DNA from: Novosphingobium ovatum
Lineage (GTDB): Bacteria; Pseudomonadota; Alphaproteobacteria; Sphingomonadales; Sphingomonadaceae
DNA length: 64,000 bases
Assembly: GCF_009909235.1 (NCBI RefSeq)
Contig: NZ_JAAAPO010000001.1
Span: 682,001-746,000, forward strand
Direction: 5' to 3'
Positions 14,948-23,235 of this stretch are shown piece after piece (within the stretch, counting starts at the first letter, position 1; each line of letters starts with the position of its first letter). The notes under the pieces were generated by a model. It saw only the letters and a program-made list of their open reading frames with translations. It was not told the origin of the DNA and did no database searches. Made by a program: the position numbers and the translations under genes.

Positions 14948-16864
14948 ATGCCGCCCGCCGCCGCCCCAGATCCCGACGACACGCCCACCGCCGCACCCAG
15001 CCGGCAGGTGATGCGCGCGCAAAACCGACAGGCCAAATCGCTGTATCATCGTGGGTGGAGCGTGACGCAGATCGCGGCCGAGCTGGGCGTCAATGCGAAC
15101 ACCGTCCAAAGCTGGAAGGTGCGGCACAAATGGGATGACGACAGCCCGCTGGAGGTGGTGGAGGACCATCTGGAGCTGGCGATTGCCACCTATCTGGTCA
15201 AGGAGCCGCTGACCGAAGGCGACATGAAGCGCGTCGATTTCCTGATGCGCCAGATGGAGCGAGCCGCCCGCATCCGCAAATATAACGAGACCGGCAAAGA
15301 GGGCGATCTGAACGAGAAGATCGGTCGCCGGAACAATGACGAGGCCAAGGCCAAGCGGGCCGAGAAGCGCAAGAACCACCTGACGCAGGAGCAGTGGGCC
15401 GCGCTTCTGGATGATTTCCACGAGAAGAATGACGCCTATCAGGATGGCTGGTGGGCGCAGCGTGAACAGCGCACCCGCAAGATCCTGAAGAGCCGCCAGA
15501 TCGGTGCGACATGGTATTTCGCCCGCGAGGCGATGGCCAAGATTGCCGAGGCCGTGCTGGCCGGGGAGCAGCCGCGCAACCAGATTTTCCTGTCGGCCAG
15601 TGAGCGGCAGGCCAAGAAGTTCATCCGCGAGATCACCGGATGGGTGAAGCGCGTGACCGGGGTCGAGCTGAAAGGCAATCCCGTCATGCTGGACTTTTCC
15701 GGGCTGCACCCGGCGGATGAGGCGGCGGGCACGGCGGAAATCCGGCTGGACGATGTCGGCCTGTATCCGGTGTCGACCAACAGCAACACCGCCCAGGGCG
15801 AAACGGGCGACCTGTATTTCGACGAATTCTTCTGGGTCCATGGCTTTCGCCAGTTGCGCAAAGTCGCCTCGGCGATGGCCACGCTCACGTCCTACAAGCG
15901 CACCTATTTCTCGACCCCCAGCACCAAGACGCATGAGGCCCACGCCTATTGGAGCGGCGAGGAGTGGAACCGGGGGCGCAAGAGGGACAAGCAGCGCCAG
16001 TTCGACGTTTCCCACCGCAACCTGCGCCATGGCGCAATCATGCCGGATGGCAGCTGGTGCCAGATCGTCACGCTGGACGATGCGATCGCGGGCGGCGCGG
16101 GCGCCCGCATCAACAAGGAGGAGCTGCGCGACGAATGCAGCGAGGAGGAGTTCGAGAACCTCTATAACTGCCAGTTTGTCGATGACAGCGAGAGCAGTTT
16201 CCCGTTCTCCCGCATCGCGCCGGCGCGGGTCGACAGTTTCCAGCGGTGGCGCGATTTCAAGCCCGCGCTGGTCGAAATGCCGGGCGGGCGGCCCTTTGGC
16301 GACAAGCCGGTGTGGATCGGATACGACCCCAACAAACAGGGGCGCGACGATGCCGCGCTGGTGGTGGTGGCCCCGCCCGAACAGCCCGGCAAGGGCAAGT
16401 TCCGCGTGCTGGAAAAGCTGCGCATGAATGGGCGGAATTTTGCCGGGCAGGCCGATGCGATCAAGCAGGTCTGCGCCCGATACAACGTGCAGGACATCGC
16501 CATCGACACCACGGGGCACGGGCTGGCCGTGCACGAGCTGGTCAGCCACTGGTTCCCGCGTGTGCGGCGCATCGACTATTCCGTGGCCAGCAAGACCGCG
16601 TTGGTGATCAAGGGCCAGCATGTGTTCAGCGCGGGCCGCATCGAGTTTGACGAGAATTGGACCGATGTGATGGCCGCCTTCATGGCGATCCGCCCGGCGC
16701 TGACCGCCAGCCAGCGCGGCGTGACCTATATCGCCAAGCGCAATGGCGAGATCGGCCATGCGGACGTGGCCTGGGCGATTCTGCACGCCCTTTCGAACGA
16801 ACCTCTGGACGCCGGGACCACCAGTGAGGCGACCGGCGGCGCCATCGTCAAAATCTATTCCTGA
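14948..16864 (+). CDS. phage terminase large subunit, ATPase/nuclease (P2 gpP-like)
   Basis: DNA-packaging motor and cos nuclease, 638 aa (P2 gpP 590). There is an N-terminal HTH (SVTQIAAELGVNANTVQSWK), a Walker A-type motif SRQIGATWYFAREA, Walker B GDLYFDEFFW, and a C-terminal nuclease start WIGYDPNKQGRDDAALVVV with a conserved Asp. An earlier ATG at 14933 exists; 14948 is preferred because it gives the common 47-nt spacing to the dyad. It pairs with portal Q, 14 nt downstream. Confidence 0.93.
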   Translation: MPPAAAPDPDDTPTAAPSRQVMRAQNRQAKSLYHRGWSVTQIAAELGVNANTVQSWKVRHKWDDDSPLEVVEDHLELAIATYLVKEPLTEGDMKRVDFLMRQMERAARIRKYNETGKEGDLNEKIGRRNNDEAKAKRAEKRKNHLTQEQWAALLDDFHEKNDAYQDGWWAQREQRTRKILKSRQIGATWYFAREAMAKIAEAVLAGEQPRNQIFLSASERQAKKFIREITGWVKRVTGVELKGNPVMLDFSGLHPADEAAGTAEIRLDDVGLYPVSTNSNTAQGETGDLYFDEFFWVHGFRQLRKVASAMATLTSYKRTYFSTPSTKTHEAHAYWSGEEWNRGRKRDKQRQFDVSHRNLRHGAIMPDGSWCQIVTLDDAIAGGAGARINKEELRDECSEEEFENLYNCQFVDDSESSFPFSRIAPARVDSFQRWRDFKPALVEMPGGRPFGDKPVWIGYDPNKQGRDDAALVVVAPPEQPGKGKFRVLEKLRMNGRNFAGQADAIKQVCARYNVQDIAIDTTGHGLAVHELVSHWFPRVRRIDYSVASKTALVIKGQHVFSAGRIEFDENWTDVMAAFMAIRPALTASQRGVTYIAKRNGEIGHADVAWAILHALSNEPLDAGTTSEATGGAIVKIYS

Positions 16865-16878
16865 CAGGAGCCTATGAC

Positions 16879-17973
16879 ATGACCGACACGCCCCATTCTG
16901 TGGCCCTGACCGATCAGGCCGCCCCTGCGTCCGCCGGAGCGCCCACCCGCGCCTTTGCCTTTGGCGATGCGGTCAGCGTGATGGATCAGCGCGATTTGGC
17001 CCAATATTTCGAGATCTGGCACAATGGCCGCTGGTATGAGCCGCCGCTGCCGCTGGGCCGCATCGCGCAGGCGTTCAACATGTCGCCCTATCACCGATCG
17101 GCTGTCGCGCTGAAGGTCAACATGCTGGTGGCGCAGCTGGTGCCCTCGCGCTGGCTGACCGCTGACGCGTTCGAGCGCTTCGCCCTGGACTTCATCCACA
17201 TGGGCAACGCCTATCTGGAATGGGTGCCCAACATGGCCGGGCGGATCGCGCGGGCCGAATATGCCCCGGCGCTGTATCTGCGGGCGGGCCTGCGCGAGGG
17301 GCAATATTGGTTCACCAATGGCGCGGTGGGGCAGGAATATGAATTCGCCGCCAACCGCGTGTTCCACCTGATGCAGCCCGATGTGGCGCAGGAGGTCTAT
17401 GGCGTGCCCGAATGGCTGTCGGCGTTGCAGTCGGGCCTGTTGTCGGAAAACGCCACGCTGTTTCGCCGACGCTATTACCTGAACGGGGCGCACGCCGGTT
17501 TCATCTTCTACCTGTCCGAACGGTTGGCCGATGCCGAGACGGCAGAGGCCATCGATCGTGCCCTGAACGATGCAAAGGGCAGGGGCAATTTCAGGAACCT
17601 GTTCGTCAATATCCCCGGCGGCAAAAAGGACGGCGTGCAGCTGATCCCGATTTCGGACGTGGCGGCCAAGGACGAGTTTTCCGCGATCAAGACCATCAGC
17701 CGCGACGACTTGTTGGCCGCCCAGCGCGTGCCGCCCCAACTGATCGGTATCATCCCGAACAATGCTGGCGGGTTTGGCAAGGTGAGCGAGGCGCGCGATG
17801 CCTTTTTTGAGACCGAGATCGTGCCGATCCAGCGCCGGATGCTGCGCGCCAATGACTGGGCTGGCGTCGGGCTGATCGCGTTTCGCGATTACGTCTGCAC
17901 CGATGGCACGATCATCCAGCAGGACGGCACCAAGATCCCGGCGGGCGCGGCGCGGGCGGCGCGGCTGGGGTGA
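16879..17973 (+). CDS. phage portal protein (P2 gpQ-like)
   Basis: Portal vertex protein, 364 aa (P2 gpQ 344). Family motifs include YEPPLPLGRIAQAFNMSPYHRSA near residue 54 and FIHMGNAYLEWVPN at about 110; the C-terminal part has RVPPQLIGIIPNNAGGFG. AGGAG precedes the ATG. It forms the ring for DNA entry together with terminase. The 158 bases between its stop and the methyltransferase hold no recognised gene. Confidence 0.94.
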   Translation: MTDTPHSVALTDQAAPASAGAPTRAFAFGDAVSVMDQRDLAQYFEIWHNGRWYEPPLPLGRIAQAFNMSPYHRSAVALKVNMLVAQLVPSRWLTADAFERFALDFIHMGNAYLEWVPNMAGRIARAEYAPALYLRAGLREGQYWFTNGAVGQEYEFAANRVFHLMQPDVAQEVYGVPEWLSALQSGLLSENATLFRRRYYLNGAHAGFIFYLSERLADAETAEAIDRALNDAKGRGNFRNLFVNIPGGKKDGVQLIPISDVAAKDEFSAIKTISRDDLLAAQRVPPQLIGIIPNNAGGFGKVSEARDAFFETEIVPIQRRMLRANDWAGVGLIAFRDYVCTDGTIIQQDGTKIPAGAARAARLG

Positions 17974-18131
17974 TTCCCATTCCCCCCGTCGCCGGAAAAT
18001 GGAGGCGGGGGCAGGGGCGTTGGCGCGCCCCATGCCGGTGGAACAGGGCCACCATGATCCCGATCGGCGCCGACTCGGTGCCATCCCGCCTGCCGGTCCG
18101 GCGCGGGAACGTATAAGGAACAAAAGTCGCA

Positions 18132-18941
18132 ATGTCGAATCTGCAAGACGGCCTGACCCCTGTCGCGGCCGTTCGCCCGCTGGCCCCCTATATGGGCGGC
18201 AAGCGCAATCTGGCCAAGCGCCTGATCGAACGGATCAGCGCGGTCTCGCACACCACCTATGCCGAGGTATTTGTCGGGATGGGCGGGGTGTTTTTCCGCC
18301 GTGACCTGCGCCCGGCCTGTGAGGTGATCAATGACTGGAGCGAGGATGTCAGCACCTTTTTCCGGGTGCTGCAGCGCCATTACGTGCCGTTCATGGAGAT
18401 GCTGCGTTGGCAGGTGACCAGCCGTGCAGGTTTCGAAAAGCTACTGGCGATGCCCGCCGACAGCCTGACCGATCTGGAGCGGTCGGCCCGGTTCCTTTAC
18501 CTGCAGCGCATCGCGTTCGGCGGCAAGGTGACCGGGCGGAACTTTGGCGTGGCGCTGGACCGGCCCGCACGGTTCGATATCTCAAAAGTGGGGCCGATGA
18601 TCGAGGCCGCGCATGAGAGGCTGTCGGGCGTGGTGATCGAGCGTTTGCCCTGGTCTGCTTTTGTCGCGCGCTATGACCGGCCGGGCACGCTGTTCTATCT
18701 CGATCCGCCCTACCATGGCTGCGAGGCGGACTATGGCGAGGGGATGTTCACCCGCGATCAGTTCGCCGCCATGGCCGACCAGCTGCGCGGCATCGCCGGG
18801 CGCTTCATCCTCTCGATCAACGACACGCCCGAGATCCGCGGAACATTCGCCGGTTTCAACATCGAGCCGGTGGGCGTGCGCTATACCGTGGGCGGCACCA
18901 GCAACGCCCACATGGCGCGGGAGCTGATCATCTCGAACTGA
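18132..18941 (+). CDS. D12-class DNA adenine N6-methyltransferase
   Basis: A 269-residue Dam-like methyltransferase. It has the SAM motif region APYMGGKRNLAKRLIE at about residues 17-32, EVFVGMGGVFF (FxGxG motif) and catalytic DPPYHG at about 193-198. AAGGA lies before the ATG. No restriction enzyme partner is near, so it is an orphan. In prophages such genes often protect phage DNA from host restriction or alter gene expression; the target here is unknown. It lies between portal and terminator, outside the P2 core set. Confidence 0.88.
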   Translation: MSNLQDGLTPVAAVRPLAPYMGGKRNLAKRLIERISAVSHTTYAEVFVGMGGVFFRRDLRPACEVINDWSEDVSTFFRVLQRHYVPFMEMLRWQVTSRAGFEKLLAMPADSLTDLERSARFLYLQRIAFGGKVTGRNFGVALDRPARFDISKVGPMIEAAHERLSGVVIERLPWSAFVARYDRPGTLFYLDPPYHGCEADYGEGMFTRDQFAAMADQLRGIAGRFILSINDTPEIRGTFAGFNIEPVGVRYTVGGTSNAHMARELIISN

Positions 18942-18972
18942 TTGGGCCGCCTTGCGCATTCATGCCCGGAGA

Positions 18973-19007
18973 GGGGGCTGCGGCGATGCCGTAGCCCCCT
19001 TTCGTTT
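18973..19007 (+). terminator. rho-independent terminator after the methyltransferase
   Basis: A 12-bp stem (18973-18984 with 18988-18999, one G-T pair) closed by a GAT loop and followed by TTTCGTTT. It ends the P-Q-methyltransferase transcript. Confidence 0.85.
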
Positions 19008-19060
19008 GCCCAGAAGGCGGGGCGGGCTGGGGCTGTGGCATGGCTGGGGAAGGGCGCGCG

Positions 19061-19090
19061 CCGCCCTCGCCCCCCCGCCTCGCTTGCCGC
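19061..19090 (-). other. possible phage cos-like site
   Basis: On the minus strand this segment reads GCGAGGCGGGG followed by more G. The published cohesive ends of P2 and 186 contain GGCGAGGCGGGGAAAG and GGCGTGGCGGGGAAAG, from memory. The match is 11 nt, has the same orientation relative to the O-N-M genes as in P2, and lies beyond the end of the portal gene, where cos is expected. GC-rich background makes chance matches possible. Confidence 0.35.
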
Positions 19091-19172
19091 TTCATCATCG
19101 AAAATCGTGCATCTCGGGGGGCGGTGAAATCCTCATCATACATCCGGGCCAGCCCCCCCCATTTCGCAATGA

Positions 19173-19416
19173 GGTAATATCGGTAATCGCCCTATCTGAC
19201 TGCTATCGAAAGCCGCAGAAAACGGCCGTTTTTCAGGTTACCTTAAAGAGGTAATATGGAGGTAATCATTTTTAGGAGGATTGGTCATCCATTTGATTTT
19301 ATGAGCATTTTCTATCCAAGTAAATTACCTATCATCAAGGTAATCTGATTACCTCTATATTACCCAAATGTGACCTAGTAAGGCATTGAAAAATATATGA
19401 TATTACCAATGTTACC
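19173..19416. repeat. AT-rich cluster of GGTAAT half-sites
   Basis: An AT-rich island in GC-rich DNA with about eleven copies of GGTAAT or close variants: forward at 19173, 19182, 19250, 19261, 19339; reverse at 19324, 19348, 19359, 19402, 19411 (GTTACC); and AGGTTACCT at 19236. They form four tandem pairs with 9- or 11-bp periods, two pairs forward (left) and two reversed (right). The pairs at 19250-19268 and 19346-19364 are inverted copies with 18 of 19 bases identical. This looks like a protein-binding array: integrase arm sites, replication iterons or an operator. It is part of the 906-base gap 18942-19847, which otherwise holds only the terminator, the cos-like segment and an inverted repeat; the prophage/host border must lie in this gap. 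Confidence 0.75.
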
Positions 19417-19537
19417 AACTTGCGAACAAGCCCCTCTGCCAGTGTCTGGTATAGGCGTCCTGTGGGGAAACTGCGAAATTTCTCAGTCAGTGGAGTCATC
19501 CGTCGCGCATGAAGCTGCCATGCATATCCGTGCGCGC

Positions 19538-19560
19538 CAGAGGCAGTTCGAATGCCTCTG
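19538..19560. repeat. 23-bp inverted repeat with TTCGAA centre
   Basis: CAGAGGCA and TGCCTCTG form perfect 8-bp arms around GTTCGAA. The centre resembles a tRNA T-loop, but no acceptor stem or CCA follows, so it is not a tRNA. It lies near the presumed prophage end and could be part of an attachment site, or a regulator site. The role is unknown. Confidence 0.4.
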
Positions 19561-19847
19561 ATGCGAATGCCTTGCCTTATATGGTAAAATCCATGGTATT
19601 TTGATTTACGCCTAAAAAATATAGACATGATATTAATGGTATATGCCGTTTTTTTGGAGGTCTGCCTCTCCGCCACTTACCCCTTTTGGGGTATCCGGAC
19701 ATGGATGTTGCGATGCGGGCTCGATTTTTCGGGCCCGCCGCCGCATGGGGCTGGTGGTTTGGGCTGCGTCCTTGCCCGTTTTGTCACTGGCCTTTGCCGG
19801 GGCGGGCGGTTAAGGCGCGCTCCGGTAGTGCACAGGACCCCACCGGC

Positions 19848-20753
19848 ATGAGCGACGCGCAACAGACCAGTGACCGCCCGCAGGATCAGGCCGCCCCCAC
19901 GGGCGCGGCTTTGCTGGCGGCCTATCTGCGGCGCATCGGGGTGAACGCGCCCGTGCCCGTTTCGCCCGAAGGGCTGGGCGCGCTGCAGATGGCGCACCGC
20001 ACCAGCATCGCGTTTGAAAATTTGGACATTGCGCTGGGGCGCCCGATCGTCATCGATCTGCCCTCCATCACGGCCAAGCTGGTGACCGGCGGGCGCGGCG
20101 GATATTGTTTTGAACACAACCGCCTGTTTGGTGAAATGCTGGCCGCCTTGGGCTTTGCCAACCGGCCCTTGCTGGGGCGGGTGTGGATCGGCGCTGCGCC
20201 CGATGCCGGAGACGCCCCGCCGCGCACCCACACGCTGCGGCTGGTGGATGTGGGTGGCGAGCCGTGGATTGCCGACGCGGGCTTTGGCGCGTCCTATGTT
20301 CCGCCCTTGCCGTTGCAGCATGGCGCGCAGGCAATGACCGCCGATGGCGCCTGCCACCGCCTGTTGCGCATCGGCGTGACGGGCGCGCGCGATGGCGAAT
20401 GGGTGCTGGAACGGTTTGGCCCGCTGTCGGCCACCGATGGCCGCGCGGCGGTGCCCGACACCTGGGTGCCGCAATACAGCTTTGACCTGTCAGAGGTCGC
20501 GCCGGTCGATCTGGAGATGTCCAACCACTGGACCAGCACCCGGCCCAACACCCGTTTCACCAGCGCGATCATCGCCAGCATCGTGCTGCCCGATGGGTTT
20601 GTCTCGCTGAACGGGCGGCGGCTGACGATGCACCACGGCGGGCGCGGCGATGTGATGGAGATCGCCAGCGCGCAGGACTGGCAGCAGATGGCCGCCGACC
20701 TGTTCGGCATCGAGATGAGCGATGAACAGGTGGCGGCGCTGGGGCTGTTCTGA
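19848..20753 (+). CDS. arylamine N-acetyltransferase
   Basis: Acetyl-CoA-dependent N-acetyltransferase of the NAT family, 301 aa. The catalytic triad is visible: Cys87 in RGGYCFEHN, His128 in RTHTLRLVDV and Asp143 in WIADAGFG. The frame is open from 19686, but MSDAQQTSDR at 19848 gives the usual family length. It is the first clearly chromosomal gene to the right of the prophage and converges on moaB with 4 nt between the stops. The physiological substrate cannot be told from the sequence. Confidence 0.92.
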   Translation: MSDAQQTSDRPQDQAAPTGAALLAAYLRRIGVNAPVPVSPEGLGALQMAHRTSIAFENLDIALGRPIVIDLPSITAKLVTGGRGGYCFEHNRLFGEMLAALGFANRPLLGRVWIGAAPDAGDAPPRTHTLRLVDVGGEPWIADAGFGASYVPPLPLQHGAQAMTADGACHRLLRIGVTGARDGEWVLERFGPLSATDGRAAVPDTWVPQYSFDLSEVAPVDLEMSNHWTSTRPNTRFTSAIIASIVLPDGFVSLNGRRLTMHHGGRGDVMEIASAQDWQQMAADLFGIEMSDEQVAALGLF

Positions 20754-20757
20754 TCCC

Positions 20758-21297
20758 TTACGCTTCCTTCAGGCGGGGCATCAGTTCGACAAAGTTGCAG
20801 GGGCGGTTACGGCTGTCCAATTGCTCGTTCAGGATGCCGTCCCAGCCGTCCTTGACCGCGCCATTCGATCCGGGCAGCGCGAAAAGATAGGTGCCATCGC
20901 AGGTGATCGCCATGGCGCGCGATTGCACCGTGCTGGTGCCGATCGTCTGATAGGACAGCCAGCGGAACAATTCGCCAAAGCCGGGGATCAGCTTGCCCCC
21001 GCGCGTGGCGATGATCTGGTCCAGCGCCTCGGGCGTGACGTCGCGGCCGGTCAGCCCGGTGCCCCCGGTCGAGATAATGCAATCCACCGCCGGGTCATCA
21101 ATCCATGCCGACAATTGCGCCACCAGCGCGGGCACATCCTCGCGCAGGATGGTGCGGGTGGCCAACTCGTGCCCCTTGGCTGTGATGCGGGCGGCCAGAA
21201 TGTCGCCGCTGGTGTCGGTTTCGGGGGTGCGGGTATCCGACAGCGTCAACAGCGCGATGCGGATAGGCTTGAAAACCCGCGATTCATCAATGGCCAC
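20758..21297 (-). CDS. moaB: molybdenum cofactor biosynthesis protein MoaB
   Basis: MoaB/Mog family protein that adenylylates molybdopterin before metal insertion, 179 aa. The family signature STGGTGLTGRDVTPEAL lies at about residues 95-111, and a second conserved segment, FALPGSNGAV, at about 138-147. It stands alone, followed on the same strand by nothing related. The name MoaB fits the length (Mog is longer), although the two are hard to separate without alignment. Confidence 0.88.
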   Translation of the reverse strand: MAIDESRVFKPIRIALLTLSDTRTPETDTSGDILAARITAKGHELATRTILREDVPALVAQLSAWIDDPAVDCIISTGGTGLTGRDVTPEALDQIIATRGGKLIPGFGELFRWLSYQTIGTSTVQSRAMAITCDGTYLFALPGSNGAVKDGWDGILNEQLDSRNRPCNFVELMPRLKEA

Positions 21298-21334
21298 GTC
21301 TCATGCTCCCATCCGGCGTATCCGCGTCGCCCTA

Positions 21335-23155
21335 TCAGAAGCCCGCCGTCCCCGCCAGTTGCCCATTGGCCGCCACACGCACGCCACGGCTGCCCTCCAG
21401 CCCCGGAAAGGTTGGCCACATGCCCTGCGCCAGCGCGCTGCGGCTGTTTGAACTGCCGCCAGCCTGCCGCTCGTACATCCAGTAATTGCGCATGACGATC
21501 GCGACATAGCCGCGCGTTTCCCAATAGGGCACCGATTCCATCCACAACAGCGGGTCGCCGCCATCACGGATCTGCGTGTTCCAGCGCCCCACCGGGGCAA
21601 GGCCCGCGTTATAGGCGGCCATCACCTTGATCAGCAGGCCCTGTGTCGCGGGCGCGGTGCGCAGCGTGTTCAGATGCTGTTGGCCGAACGCCAGATTGAT
21701 TTCAGGGCGCGTCAGATCACCGGCCGTCCCCGCCACGCCAATGGTCGGCGCATGGTCGCGCGCGGCGGCTGGCATGATCTGCATCAGCCCGCGCGCGCCT
21801 GCCGGGCTGACCACCGTGGCGCGGAAGGCCGATTCCTGCAGCGTATGGGCAAAGACCAGCGCCGGATCGACCTGCCAGCCGTTCACCGGGGTCCATTTGG
21901 GCGTGGGGAAACGGATGGCGGGGGCGGGGCTGCCGCCGGGCGGAGCGTTATAGGCCATCCACAATTGGGTGGCGGGCAGGCCCAGATCGCGGGCCAGCCG
22001 GGTCAGCATCTGATATTGCCCCGGCGTGCCGATGCGGGCCTGATGGCGCAACACCTCGTCGGCCAGCGCGTCCTCGCCAATTTCGGCCAGCGCAACGGCC
22101 GCGCGGACATTGCCATTGTCGCGCAAGGCCTGCCAGTCACCCTGCGTGAAATCGGGCGTGGCGTGGGTGGCAGGCAGGCGCAGGCCCAATTGCTCGGCCG
22201 CCAACATGCCATACAAGGTTTCGTCCAGCCGGGCGGCGGCGCGCAGCGGGGCGGCCGCGCTTTCGGGTTGGCGGCAGCGCACCATGGCGCGCGATTGCCA
22301 GTAATGGGCCGCCGCGACCAGTTCGGGGTTCGACGCCTGTGTCGCCCCGCCAAAGGCCTCGACCGCCTTTTGGCAGTCACCGATGCGCCAAGCGGCAAGG
22401 CCTGCGGTCCACCATGCCTCGGCGACCCAAGGCCCCGCCACAGGGACGCCTCCACCCTGTGCGGCCGTCAGCGCCAGCGTATAGGCATCAGCATCCTGAT
22501 TGACGATGTAATGCGCCCAGGCCACCTTTTGCCGCCATTCGGCCCGCGCCTCGGCCGAGAGCAAATTGTCGATGCCGTCCAGCAGCGTGCGCGCGCCCAA
22601 GACGTCATCGGCCTTGATCCGGTCATTGATCGCGGCGGCGACCGTGGCGGGCATGGTGCCATCGGCGATGCTGCGCGGGCGGGTGCGGCGCGGCGTGGTG
22701 GGCAGGGTGACCAGCGCCTGCGCCTGCGGCAAGGCGGGCAGGGCCAGCGCGCCGCGTTTGGCGGCCAGCGCGGTGATCTGTTCGGACTGAGGCAGGCTGG
22801 TGCCCGCGTTCAGCCAAGCGTTCAGCGCTTCCAGATCGATCTTGGGGCTGGTGGGGGCAAGATAATATTCGGCCAGCGCCACCTGATGCAGCGGCCCTGT
22901 GGGCTTGGCCGCGAACATGGATTGCACCCGCGTCCAGTCGGCGCGCTTGATCGCGGCAAACAGGTCCTTGTAATAGGCGCGCTCATCCTCGGACAACAGG
23001 CGGGGGACGGCGGTGCGGCCGGCGCGGCCCATGAAATATTCGGCCGCGCTGTTGGCCTGTGCCACCGGGGCCATCAACGGCGCGCAGGCGCACAGCACCG
23101 CGCCCGCCCAAGCGGTGATCCGGGCCATGCGTCGCTGCCTTGCCGTTCGAACCAT
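21335..23155 (-). CDS. soluble lytic murein transglycosylase (SLT family)
   Basis: Periplasmic peptidoglycan lytic transglycosylase, 606 aa with the start at 23155. It has an N-terminal signal peptide (AWAGAVLCACAPLMAPVAQA), a long alpha-superhelical region (about 30-430), then the catalytic SLT domain with Glu in LQESAFRATVVSPAGARGL and MQIMPAAA, and a later AAYNAG motif. ATGs at 23278, 23179 and 23128 are also in frame; 23278 overlaps the upstream gene and hides the signal peptide. The family cleaves the glycan strand and forms 1,6-anhydro-muropeptides. Confidence 0.9.
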   Translation of the reverse strand: MVRTARQRRMARITAWAGAVLCACAPLMAPVAQANSAAEYFMGRAGRTAVPRLLSEDERAYYKDLFAAIKRADWTRVQSMFAAKPTGPLHQVALAEYYLAPTSPKIDLEALNAWLNAGTSLPQSEQITALAAKRGALALPALPQAQALVTLPTTPRRTRPRSIADGTMPATVAAAINDRIKADDVLGARTLLDGIDNLLSAEARAEWRQKVAWAHYIVNQDADAYTLALTAAQGGGVPVAGPWVAEAWWTAGLAAWRIGDCQKAVEAFGGATQASNPELVAAAHYWQSRAMVRCRQPESAAAPLRAAARLDETLYGMLAAEQLGLRLPATHATPDFTQGDWQALRDNGNVRAAVALAEIGEDALADEVLRHQARIGTPGQYQMLTRLARDLGLPATQLWMAYNAPPGGSPAPAIRFPTPKWTPVNGWQVDPALVFAHTLQESAFRATVVSPAGARGLMQIMPAAARDHAPTIGVAGTAGDLTRPEINLAFGQQHLNTLRTAPATQGLLIKVMAAYNAGLAPVGRWNTQIRDGGDPLLWMESVPYWETRGYVAIVMRNYWMYERQAGGSSNSRSALAQGMWPTFPGLEGSRGVRVAANGQLAGTAGF

Positions 23156-23235
23156 AGTGCTCGCCCCCGCTGCGATCATCCGTAACCGTCCTGCAATTGT
23201 CACTGTCCTGCCGCCGTCCCATCGGACGGGAGCGT

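Noticed and set aside
14816..16786. 656-codon minus-strand ORF opposite terminase
   Set aside because: Its sequence is His/Leu/Gly-rich shadow coding; the plus strand encodes an obvious terminase.
19538..19560. Truncated tRNA gene suggested by the GTTCGAA loop
   Set aside because: The T-arm-like stem has no following acceptor stem or CCA and no other tRNA arms upstream.
19335..19676. 113-codon minus-strand ORF in the AT-rich gap
   Set aside because: It runs through the GGTAAT array, has no recognised domain, lacks a convincing ribosome-binding site and is composed of basic, irregular sequence. Probably noncoding.
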